Assembly: GCA_036375215.1 (NCBI GenBank)
Contig: DASUSH010000039.1
Location: 1 to 9,221 of the forward strand
From: DASUSH01 sp036375215
Lineage (GTDB): Bacteria; Actinomycetota; Thermoleophilia; Solirubrobacterales; 70-9
Direction of reading: 5' to 3'
DNA length: 9,221 nt
Positions within the stretch are counted from its first letter, which is position 1; every line of letters starts with the position of its first letter. Made by a program: the position numbers and the translations under genes. The notes beneath the pieces are model-generated. The model was not told where the DNA came from. It worked only from the letters and a program-made list of their open reading frames with translations, and did not search any database. This document shows, in pieces, positions 1 through 6,048 of the stretch.

Positions 1-3000
1 AACTCCGACTCGCAGGACCTGAACCGCACCGTCGACACCCTGGTCCGGGTGCGCGGCCTCTCGCTCGCCGAGGCGATGGAGATGGTCGTGCCGCCGATCG
101 TCGACGAGATCCGCGCCCTGCCCGCCGAGCTGCACGGCTTCTACATGTACCTGCGCCAGACGATGGGCCCGTTCGCGCAGGGCCCGGTCGCCCTGATCGC
201 GCGCTCGGGCGACGAGTGCGTCTTCTCCGCGGACGCGCTCGGCCTGCGCCCGCTCTGGCAGGTCGAGACCGCGGACGACTACGTCTTCTCGTCCGAGCCA
301 GGCGTCGTCTCGGTCGCCGAGATGGTCTCCGAGCCGAAGCCGCTCGCCCCCGGCGAGAAGGCGATGGTCTCGATCGACCGCGACAAGCGCGGCTCGCGGC
401 TGCGCCCGCACGAGGAGATGATGCGACTCGTCGCCGCCCGCTGGCGCGAGCGCACCGGCGCCGAGGTCGCGGGCTACGACCGCGCGCTCGAGACCGGCGG
501 CCCGCTCGAGGGCGCCGACATCCCCGGCTATACCGCCGCCGGGCCGGCGGAGCCGATCAAGGTCTCCGACCGCGTCCTCGCCGGCTTCGGCTGGCAGCGC
601 GACGACGTGAAGCTCGTCCAGCAGATGGCCTCGAACGGGGCCGAGCCGATCGGCTCGCTCGGCTACGACGGGCCGCTTGCCGCGCTCTCGCCCGAGCGCC
701 AGAACCTCGCCGACTACTTCAAGGAGACGGTCGCCGTCGTCACCAACCCGGCGATCGACCGCGAGCGGGAGATCGAGCACTTCTCGACCCGGGCGATCTT
801 CGGGTGCCGTCCCTCGCTCGACGACCCGTCCACGGATACGCGCATCGTCGAGACCTCGTTCCCGGTGCTGCTCGGCGGCCACCACGACCTCGCGCCGCTG
901 TCGGACTCGCGCTACCGCGAGATCGCCCGCGAGCACCGGACCTACCTGCTCGAGGACCTCTGGGAGGAGTTCCGCGACGGCGACCGCGCCGCCGCGATCG
1001 ACATCGCCCTGCTCGAGTCGGAGACGACCCGGGGCGCCGTCCAGCGCATCCGCCAGGAGGCCCAGCAGCTCGTCCGTCGGGGCGCCGAGCTGATCGTGCT
1101 CACCGACCGCACCGTCTACGACGGCGAGCGCCGCTACCTCGACCCCCATCTGGCGACGTCCGCCGTGGACCAGGCGCTGAAGAGCTTCCGCACCGAGCCC
1201 GGCGAGCGCAACCTGCGCCGCCGCTGCTCGATCGTGCTGCGCTCCGCGGCGATCCGCAACGTCCACGACGTGATGCTCGCGCTTGGCCTCGGCGCCAACG
1301 GCGTCTGCCCGTACGTGATGCTCGAGGTGATCTGCGTCGACGAGTACGCGCAGGACCTCTCCAACATCTGCGCGGCCCTGAAGAAGGGCGCCGAGAAGGT
1401 GATCTCGACGATCGGCATCCACGAGCTGCGCGGCTACGCGCGCCAGTTCTCATCGATCGGGGTGAAGCCCGAGCTCGCCGAGATCCTCGACACCCCGCAC
1501 TACGCCGCCTCCGAGCGCGGCGGCGTCGGCTTCGCCGAGCTCGACGCCGACTCCGCGCAACGCCACCACATCATCGTCGGGGACGAGGAGAAGGTGAAGC
1601 CGGCGAAGACCTTCCGCTTCTACCCGAAGGTCTACAAGGCCGCGATCGCCGCCGCGAACGGCACCGCCTCCTACGCGGACTACTCCCGAAAGGTCCGCGA
1701 TCTCGAGGCCGAGAACCCGATCTCGATGCGCCACATAATGAATCTGCGGTCTGATCGGCAAGCGATCAGCCCGGCTGACGTCGATGCGAGCGTCGGTCGC
1801 CACGACTACCCGCTGGTGATCTCGTCGATGAGCTTCGGCTCCCAGTCGGAGCCCGCGTTCCGCGCCTATCCGGAGGCGGCGAAGAGCATCAACATCCTCT
1901 GCATCAACGGGGAGGGCGGGGAGATCCAGGACATGTACGGCCGCTATCGCGAGTGGCGCGGGCAGCAGGTCGCCTCGGGTCGCTTCGGCGTCTCCGCGGA
2001 GATGCTGAACGCCTCCTACGTCGCCGAGATCAAGATCGGCCAGGGCGCGAAGCCCGGCGAGGGCGGGCACCTGCCCGGCAAGAAGGTCTCCGAGAAGGTC
2101 GCGGCGGCGCGCAACGCCTCGCCCGGCACCGACCTGATCTCGCCGTCGAACAACCACGACCTCTACTCGATCGAGGATCTCGCCGAGCTGATCGACGAGC
2201 TGAAGACGGTGAACCCGGACGTGCGCGTCTCGGTCAAGGTCCCGGTGGTGCCGAACATCGGCACGATCGGCCTCGGGATCGCCAAGGCCGGCGCCGACAT
2301 CATCACCCTCTCGGGCTTCGAGGGCGGCACCGGCGCCGCCCGCCAGCACGCGCTCCGCCACGTCGGCCTGCCGTCGGACATCGGCACCAGGGCCGTGCAC
2401 CGGGCGCTCATGGAGGCGGGGATCCGCAACCGGGTCGAGATCTGGGCCGACGGCGGCTACCGCCACGCCCACGACGTCGTGAAGCTGCACTGCCTCGGCG
2501 CCAACCGGGTTGCCTTCGGCACCCTGGCGATGGTCTCGCTCGGCTGCACGATCTGCCGCGGCTGCCAGCTCGACACCTGCCACGTCGGGATCGCGACCCA
2601 GATCGAGACGGTCGAGCAGGCCCAGGAGCACGGCCTGAAGAAGTTCACCCCGCAGGCGGTCGACACCGCGGCGGAGAGCTGCGCCCGCTTCTTCGCCTCG
2701 ATGGGCGAGGAGGTGAAGGAGGTCGTCGCCTCGCTCGGCTTCGACCGCGCCCAGGACCTGGTCGGCCGCTACGACCTGCTCGAGCAGTCCTCGCACGCGG
2801 ACCGGCTCGACCTCGCCGAGCTGATCACCCCGCTCGAGGAGTACCTCGAGCTCGAGCCGGCCGACCTGCCGGTCGCCGCGGACGCGGACGGCGAGGAGCG
2901 CGAGGCGGCCGGCCTCGTCGCGGCCAGGCCGATCCGGATGGCGGCGAAGGAGGCCTCGGCCGAGGTCGCGACCCTCGCCGACGAGGTGTGCGGCGGCCGC

Positions 3001-3855
3001 GGGGCGGGACCCGGCGCGATCCACCGCGAGTTCCCGCGCGTGACCGACGCCGGCGATCGGGTGCTCGGGACCGAGCTCTCGGGCGCGATCTCGCGCGGGC
3101 GGATCTACGGCGACGTCGCCGAGGGGTCAGACGACATCCTCGCCGAGGTCTCGTTCAACGGCGGCTCGGTCGCCGGCCAGGGCTTCGGCGCCTTCAACGC
3201 CTGGGGCGTTGCCCTGCGCGTGGAGGGCGGCGCCCAGGACGGTGTCGGCAAGACGATGCTGGGCGGCACCGTCTCGATCCTGAAGGGCAAGGGGGCCGAC
3301 GGCCGGCGCGTCAACGGCTCGGTCGGCAAGTCGTTCGCCTACGGGGCGCAGCGCGGCCGGCTCTTCGTGCAGGGCTCGGCCGACTCGCGCTTCTGCATCC
3401 GGCTCTCCGGCGCCGACATCGTGCTCGGCGGCGAGCCCTCCGAGCCGATCGACGACTCCCGCGGCTGCGTCGCCGACCGCGCCAACGCCAAGGGCTTCGC
3501 CTTCGAGTACATGACGTCGGGGCGCGCCGTGGTGCTCGGCGACATCGGCCCCTGGGCCTGCGCCGGGATGACCGGCGGGCGGGTCTACGTCCGGGTGAAC
3601 CGGGAGTGGAACCTCGACCGCGACGCGATCGGGCGCCGGCTCGGCGAGGGCGCCAAGGTGAGGCTCGTCGAGCTCGACTCGGAGGGCCTGCTCGACGTCG
3701 ACGACCTGCTCGGCCACTACGCGGAGGAGCTGCGCGCGACCGGCCAGGAGGAGGAGGCCGAGCGGATCACGGCGCTCGCCGCGAGCGCCGGCGAGAACTT
3801 CCTCGTGATCATCCCCGAGAAGGTCCAGGCCGACCCGAGCATCTCGACCGAGTAG
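1..3855 (+). CDS. gltB: Glutamate synthase large (alpha) subunit, 5'-truncated by the window edge
   Basis: The frame is open from base 1 to the TAG at 3853-3855 (1284 residues seen). Residue 1 is already inside the protein, so the true start and the catalytic N-terminal Cys lie upstream. Family knowledge: the enzyme makes two glutamates from glutamine and 2-oxoglutarate, using electrons from GltD/NADPH or ferredoxin. Domains seen, numbered from base 1: the end of the class II glutamine amidotransferase domain (about 1-160, with SDSQDLN and LGLRPLW); the central domain (about 170-470, with VTNPAIDRERE at 247); the FMN/2-oxoglutarate domain (about 600-940, with SMSFGSQS at 609, NGEGGE at 636, GEGGHLPGKK at 686 and GGTGA at 775); and the C-terminal GXGXG helix domain (about 1020-1284, with AGQGFGAF). 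The 3Fe-4S cysteines fit C849, C855 and C860 (C-x5-C-x4-C). Oddities: an extra Cys852, SGFEGGTGA where SGHDGGTGA is usual, CHVG where CPVG is usual, and an insertion near 1144-1166. No gltD follows. Whether the donor is GltD or ferredoxin cannot be told. Confidence 0.96.
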   Translation, partial: NSDSQDLNRTVDTLVRVRGLSLAEAMEMVVPPIVDEIRALPAELHGFYMYLRQTMGPFAQGPVALIARSGDECVFSADALGLRPLWQVETADDYVFSSEPGVVSVAEMVSEPKPLAPGEKAMVSIDRDKRGSRLRPHEEMMRLVAARWRERTGAEVAGYDRALETGGPLEGADIPGYTAAGPAEPIKVSDRVLAGFGWQRDDVKLVQQMASNGAEPIGSLGYDGPLAALSPERQNLADYFKETVAVVTNPAIDREREIEHFSTRAIFGCRPSLDDPSTDTRIVETSFPVLLGGHHDLAPLSDSRYREIAREHRTYLLEDLWEEFRDGDRAAAIDIALLESETTRGAVQRIRQEAQQLVRRGAELIVLTDRTVYDGERRYLDPHLATSAVDQALKSFRTEPGERNLRRRCSIVLRSAAIRNVHDVMLALGLGANGVCPYVMLEVICVDEYAQDLSNICAALKKGAEKVISTIGIHELRGYARQFSSIGVKPELAEILDTPHYAASERGGVGFAELDADSAQRHHIIVGDEEKVKPAKTFRFYPKVYKAAIAAANGTASYADYSRKVRDLEAENPISMRHIMNLRSDRQAISPADVDASVGRHDYPLVISSMSFGSQSEPAFRAYPEAAKSINILCINGEGGEIQDMYGRYREWRGQQVASGRFGVSAEMLNASYVAEIKIGQGAKPGEGGHLPGKKVSEKVAAARNASPGTDLISPSNNHDLYSIEDLAELIDELKTVNPDVRVSVKVPVVPNIGTIGLGIAKAGADIITLSGFEGGTGAARQHALRHVGLPSDIGTRAVHRALMEAGIRNRVEIWADGGYRHAHDVVKLHCLGANRVAFGTLAMVSLGCTICRGCQLDTCHVGIATQIETVEQAQEHGLKKFTPQAVDTAAESCARFFASMGEEVKEVVASLGFDRAQDLVGRYDLLEQSSHADRLDLAELITPLEEYLELEPADLPVAADADGEEREAAGLVAARPIRMAAKEASAEVATLADEVCGGRGAGPGAIHREFPRVTDAGDRVLGTELSGAISRGRIYGDVAEGSDDILAEVSFNGGSVAGQGFGAFNAWGVALRVEGGAQDGVGKTMLGGTVSILKGKGADGRRVNGSVGKSFAYGAQRGRLFVQGSADSRFCIRLSGADIVLGGEPSEPIDDSRGCVADRANAKGFAFEYMTSGRAVVLGDIGPWACAGMTGGRVYVRVNREWNLDRDAIGRRLGEGAKVRLVELDSEGLLDVDDLLGHYAEELRATGQEEEAERITALAASAGENFLVIIPEKVQADPSISTE
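1751..1769 (+). repeat. Perfect 7-bp inverted repeat with 5-nt loop inside gltB
   Basis: CTGATCG (1751-1757), loop GCAAG, CGATCAG (1763-1769). It lies in frame in gltB and encodes part of SDRQAIS (residues 584-590), between the central domain and the FMN domain. The codons around it (ATA, AAT, TCT, GAT, CAA, GCT between about 1735 and 1800) are more A/T-rich than in the rest of the gene. The repeat itself is certain; any function is unknown. Confidence 0.6.
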
Positions 3856-3868
3856 GCCGCCGGATATG

Positions 3869-3874
3869 TAGGCT
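3869..3874 (+). promoter_or_regulatory. Putative -10 box of a leaderless promoter for the SDR gene
   Basis: TAGGCT matches TANNNT and ends 7 nt before the ATG at 3882, which would place transcription start at or next to the start codon. No Shine-Dalgarno-like run precedes the ATG. No convincing -35 is visible, as is common in GC-rich actinobacteria. The overlapping TATGTA at 3865 is a weaker alternative. Confidence 0.45.
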
Positions 3875-3881
3875 CCCGGCC

Positions 3882-4808
3882 ATGGCCAAGATCGAGAAGT
3901 CTCTGCAAGGCAAGGTCGTCGCGATCACCGGAGGCGCTCGTGGAATCGGGCGGGCGACGGCGGAAGCGCTGGTGCGGGAGGGGGCGAAGGTCGCGATCGG
4001 CGACCTCGACGCCGAGCTCGCCGAGCGGACCGCGTCCGAGATCGGATCGGGCACGATCGCGCTCGAGCTCGACGTCACCCGGCGCGAGTCGTTCGAGAAC
4101 TATCTCGATCAGGTCGAGGAGCGCCTCGGCTCGCTCGACGTCCTGGTCAACAACGCGGGGATCATGCCCCTCGGGCGCTTCGCCGACGAGGACGACGCGA
4201 CCGCGGTCCGGATGGTCGACATCAACGTCCACGGCGTGCTCTTCGGGATGAAGGCCGCGCTGCGGCGGATGGAGCGCCGCAACTCGGGCCACATCGTGAA
4301 CATCGCCTCGCAGGCAGGCAAGGGCGGCTTCCCGGGCGGGGCCACCTACTGCGCCACCAAGTTCGCCGTCGTCGGCGCCAGCGAGGCGGTCCGCGCGGAG
4401 CTCTGGGAGACCGATTCGGCGATCGAGATCTCGTGCGTGATGCCGGGGGTGGTCAACACCGAGCTCGCCAGCGGCCTGCCCGACACCCGCGCGATCAAGC
4501 CGAGCAGCCCCGAGGAGGTCGCCGCTGAGATCGTCGACGCGCTCAAGCAGCCGCGGTTCGACGTCTACGTGCCCCGCTCGAGCGGCTACGTCGCCAAGGC
4601 CGTGCAGATCCTCCCGCGCGCCGGTCGCGAATGGGTCGGCCGGGCGCTGAAGGCCGACAAGGTGCTCTGGGACGCCGACTTCAACCGGCGCGCCGACTAC
4701 GAGGACCGGGCCGCGAAGTCCGAGCCGGGCCTCGAGCCGGGCGCCGAGGCTCAGGCCGAGGGCGGCGCCGACGTGCCGGAGCCCGCCGGCTCCAGCGCCA
4801 CCAAGTAG
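3882..4808 (+). CDS. Short-chain dehydrogenase/reductase (classical SDR), probably NAD(H)-dependent
   Basis: A 308-residue Rossmann-fold oxidoreductase. Seen: the cofactor-binding motif TGGARGIG (16-23), NNAG (90-93), and the catalytic tetrad Asn115, Ser143, Tyr156, Lys160 (YCATK). Asp41 at the end of strand 2 (GDLD) favours NAD over NADP by the usual family rule. PGVVNTE follows the active site. The core ends near residue 250. A basic/aromatic segment and then an Ala/Glu/Gly/Pro-rich tail (about 275-308) extend beyond the typical 250-residue length. I chose ATG 3882 because the Rossmann motif begins 15 residues later; the frame stays open far upstream, but only as an overlap with gltB. It lies 26 nt after gltB, but a -10 box just before the start suggests its own transcript. 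Its last 58 bp overlap the convergent FHA gene. The substrate is unknown; the family acts on alcohols, ketones, steroids and acyl intermediates, and the neighbours give no clue. Confidence 0.93.
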   Translation: MAKIEKSLQGKVVAITGGARGIGRATAEALVREGAKVAIGDLDAELAERTASEIGSGTIALELDVTRRESFENYLDQVEERLGSLDVLVNNAGIMPLGRFADEDDATAVRMVDINVHGVLFGMKAALRRMERRNSGHIVNIASQAGKGGFPGGATYCATKFAVVGASEAVRAELWETDSAIEISCVMPGVVNTELASGLPDTRAIKPSSPEEVAAEIVDALKQPRFDVYVPRSSGYVAKAVQILPRAGREWVGRALKADKVLWDADFNRRADYEDRAAKSEPGLEPGAEAQAEGGADVPEPAGSSATK

Positions 4809-5347
4809 AGCCGGAAGCGCCCGATCGCGAGCTCGTCGCCGTCGGCGAGCGTTCCCCACTCGACCAGGTCGCCGTTCAGGCGGACGCCGTTCAGGCTGCG
4901 GTCGTCGAGCACCCGGACCTCACCGCCGCTCGTTCGCACGAGCAGGGCGTGGCGGCGGGAGACGGTCGGGTCGTCGAGCCTGATGTCGCTCGTCGCGCTG
5001 CGACCGATTCGTGACCAGCCCGCGGCGAGCCGGACGACCCTGATCCCGGCGTCGTCGAAGACCATGTAGCTCTCCCCGTCGGCGAGGAGCTCGCGCGTGG
5101 CGCCAAGCCACTCGGGCGGCTCGGTCGGGCCGGGGACGAGCTCCTGCTCGGTGGTCGGGGGCGAGAGCGCCCTCGCCGCCTGGAAGAGGGGCGCGCGGCG
5201 GAAGCTGGACCCCCCGCAGGCCGGACAGCTCGGCACCTCCTCGAGGTGGTCGATCCCGATTCGCAGGCCGCAATCGCGGCACTTGTAGGACCCCGCCTCC
5301 GCAACCCCGCCCGCCATGTACGTCTCACCAGACCTGGCGGTGACCAT
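4751..5347 (-). CDS. Zinc-ribbon and FHA-domain protein
   Basis: A 198-residue cytoplasmic protein with no signal peptide or membrane segment. Seen: an N-terminal zinc ribbon with C23-x2-C26 and C41-x2-C44 (CRDCG, CPACGG), a Pro-rich linker (about 60-80), then an FHA domain at about 93-185 carrying GRSATSDI (115-122), VSRRHA (129-134) and RSLNG (150-154). These match the phosphothreonine-binding loops, including the conserved Arg116, Ser130, His133 and Asn153. Family knowledge: FHA domains bind phosphothreonine on targets of Ser/Thr kinases, so this is probably an adaptor. What the zinc ribbon contacts is unknown. ATG 5347 is preferred over the internal ATG at 5317 because AGGGGAG lies 7 nt upstream of it. 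No kinase or phosphatase gene is adjacent. The gene is divergent from the SRPBCC gene and overlaps the SDR gene tail to tail; the overlapped C-terminus is a low-complexity Pro/Ala/Ser tail. Confidence 0.92.
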   Translation of the reverse strand: MVTARSGETYMAGGVAEAGSYKCRDCGLRIGIDHLEEVPSCPACGGSSFRRAPLFQAARALSPPTTEQELVPGPTEPPEWLGATRELLADGESYMVFDDAGIRVVRLAAGWSRIGRSATSDIRLDDPTVSRRHALLVRTSGGEVRVLDDRSLNGVRLNGDLVEWGTLADGDELAIGRFRLYLVALEPAGSGTSAPPSA

Positions 5348-5354
5348 CGTCTTG

Positions 5355-5361
5355 CTCCCCT
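5355..5361 (-). promoter_or_regulatory. Strong Shine-Dalgarno sequence of the FHA gene
   Basis: The minus strand reads AGGGGAG, then 7 nt, then ATG (5347-5345). This decides the start codon and contrasts with the plus-strand neighbours, which lack such a site. Confidence 0.75.
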
Positions 5362-5389
5362 GAGGATGCGCTTGTCAGAACTAGTGCCG

Positions 5390-5395
5390 ATGATA
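5390..5395 (-). promoter_or_regulatory. Putative -10 box of the FHA gene
   Basis: The minus strand reads TATCAT, five of six matches to TATAAT, in a small A/T-rich island (about 5364-5400) of otherwise GC-rich DNA. The predicted transcription start near 5383 gives a leader of about 35 nt containing the Shine-Dalgarno site. No -35 consensus is visible; that position falls within the GACGGG/CCCGTC array. Confidence 0.5.
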
Positions 5396-5404
5396 ACGAG
5401 CCGG

Positions 5405-5438
5405 GACGGGTCCGGCGGCCCGTCACCCCGGCGACGGG
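5405..5438. repeat. Symmetric hexamer array GACGGG-N8-CCCGTC-N8-GACGGG
   Basis: GACGGG at 5405-5410, CCCGTC at 5419-5424 and GACGGG at 5433-5438, with both spacers exactly 8 nt. The middle copy is inverted, so it can pair with either flanking copy, giving two mutually exclusive 6-bp hairpins; on DNA it is a double inverted repeat with 28-bp spacing between the direct copies. It lies just upstream of the FHA -10 box and about 60-95 bp before the SRPBCC start. An operator is possible; chance in GC-rich DNA is not excluded. Confidence 0.5.
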
Positions 5439-5482
5439 TTGGCCCGAACCGCGGAATTTGCGGCCCCTGCCCCTCCTCGACA

Positions 5483-5488
5483 TAGAAT
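5483..5488 (+). promoter_or_regulatory. Putative -10 box of a leaderless promoter for the SRPBCC gene
   Basis: TAGAAT (five of six to TATAAT) ends 10 nt before the GTG at 5499, so transcription would start at or a few bases before the start codon. TTGCGG at 5458-5463 could be a poor -35, but at a long 19-nt spacing. There is no Shine-Dalgarno site before the GTG. Confidence 0.55.
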
Positions 5489-5498
5489 CGCGATCCCA

Positions 5499-6002
5499 GT
5501 GGGTCCGATCTCCGCCGAGACCACGATCGACGCGCCGCGCGAGCGGGTCTGGGCCGTGCTCCGCGACCTCGCGAACAGGCCCGCGTTCTGCGATCACTTC
5601 CAGCACGACTTCCGCCTCGAGCGGCTCGAGTCGGCCGGCGTCGGCGCCTCGGCGCGCTTCAGGCTGGAGGGCCCGCGGATGAAGATCTGGATGGAGACCG
5701 TGATCGAGGAGGCCGAGGAGCCGCAGCGGATCTTCGAGCGCGGCCAGGGCGGCCGTCTCGACCGGATCCCGTCGGCCACGGTCTGGGAGCTCGCCGAGGG
5801 CGCCGGGCGCACGACCGAGGCGAAGGTCACCTTCTGGACCGAGCCCTCGAACCCGATCGACAAGCTGCGCGAGAACGGCCGCTCGCGGCGCTGGATCCGC
5901 CGCCAGTGGGCACACGCGCTCGAGCGCCTCAAGGGGCTGGCGGAGACCGACTCGGCGATCGAGCCGGTCGGCGTCGCGGGCATCGACCCCGGTTGGCGCT
6001 AG
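5499..6002 (+). CDS. SRPBCC (START/Bet v 1-like) family protein
   Basis: A 167-residue protein if it starts at GTG 5499. The N-terminus (ISAETTIDAPRERVW, from residue 4) is the typical first strand and start of helix 1 of the SRPBCC fold. RLEGPRMKIW and ATVWEL mark middle strands, and a long C-terminal helix holds RRWIRRQWAHALERLKGL. The fold makes a deep hydrophobic pocket for lipids, polyketides or other small molecules; members include cyclases and binding proteins, and the ligand here cannot be predicted. No signal peptide is seen, so it is probably cytoplasmic. An upstream in-frame TTG at 5439 would add 20 residues of unfamily-like, Pro/Ala-rich sequence and would place the TAGAAT box inside the gene, so GTG is preferred. 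It is divergent from the FHA gene and 46 bp before the lipoprotein gene. Confidence 0.85.
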   Translation: MGPISAETTIDAPRERVWAVLRDLANRPAFCDHFQHDFRLERLESAGVGASARFRLEGPRMKIWMETVIEEAEEPQRIFERGQGGRLDRIPSATVWELAEGAGRTTEAKVTFWTEPSNPIDKLRENGRSRRWIRRQWAHALERLKGLAETDSAIEPVGVAGIDPGWR

Positions 6003-6003
6003 G

Positions 6004-6028
6004 GCATCGGCCCCAAATGGAGCGATGC
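6004..6028. repeat. Inverted repeat GCATCG-N13-CGATGC upstream of the lipoprotein gene
   Basis: GCATCG (6004-6009) and CGATGC (6023-6028) are perfect reverse complements. The repeat begins two bases after the SRPBCC stop and is centred about 33 bp before the lipoprotein start, where a -35 element would sit. There is no T-run after it, so a classical terminator is unlikely. It could be an operator or chance. Confidence 0.35.
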
Positions 6029-6033
6029 GTGGA

Positions 6034-6039
6034 TAAGCT
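6034..6039 (+). promoter_or_regulatory. Putative -10 box of a leaderless promoter for the lipoprotein gene
   Basis: TAAGCT (TANNNT) ends 9 nt before ATG 6049. The intervening CTG-rich bases contain no Shine-Dalgarno site, so a leaderless transcript is the simplest reading. The gene may also be reached by read-through from the SRPBCC gene 46 bp upstream. Confidence 0.5.
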
Positions 6040-6048
6040 GCCGGGCCG

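Noticed and set aside
1734..1739. CATAAT inside gltB as an internal promoter
   Set aside because: Close to a -10 consensus, but no -35 and no plausible start codon with a new domain organisation downstream; gltB reads through without a break.
1450..3024. Long open frame on the minus strand opposite gltB
   Set aside because: It mirrors the gltB codon pattern: GC-rich third positions remove stops from the opposite strand. The protein is Arg/Ala/Leu/Val-rich with no recognisable motif. gltB is unmistakable on the other strand.
1953..3881. Upstream extension of the SDR reading frame inside gltB
   Set aside because: The frame is open, but the translation is Arg/Pro/Gly-rich and lacks any domain; the Rossmann fold begins right after ATG 3882.
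3855..3881. Possible terminator hairpin after gltB (GGCCG with CGGCC, or GCCGG with CCGGC)
   Set aside because: Only 5-bp stems with long loops and no T-run, in a GC-rich stretch where such pairs are expected.
4407..5963. A 21-bp near-repeat (20 of 21 identical) at 4407-4427 and 5943-5963, both encoding ETDSAIE
   Set aside because: Two unrelated genes with preferred codons for the same short peptide; no wider similarity, so coincidence is likely.
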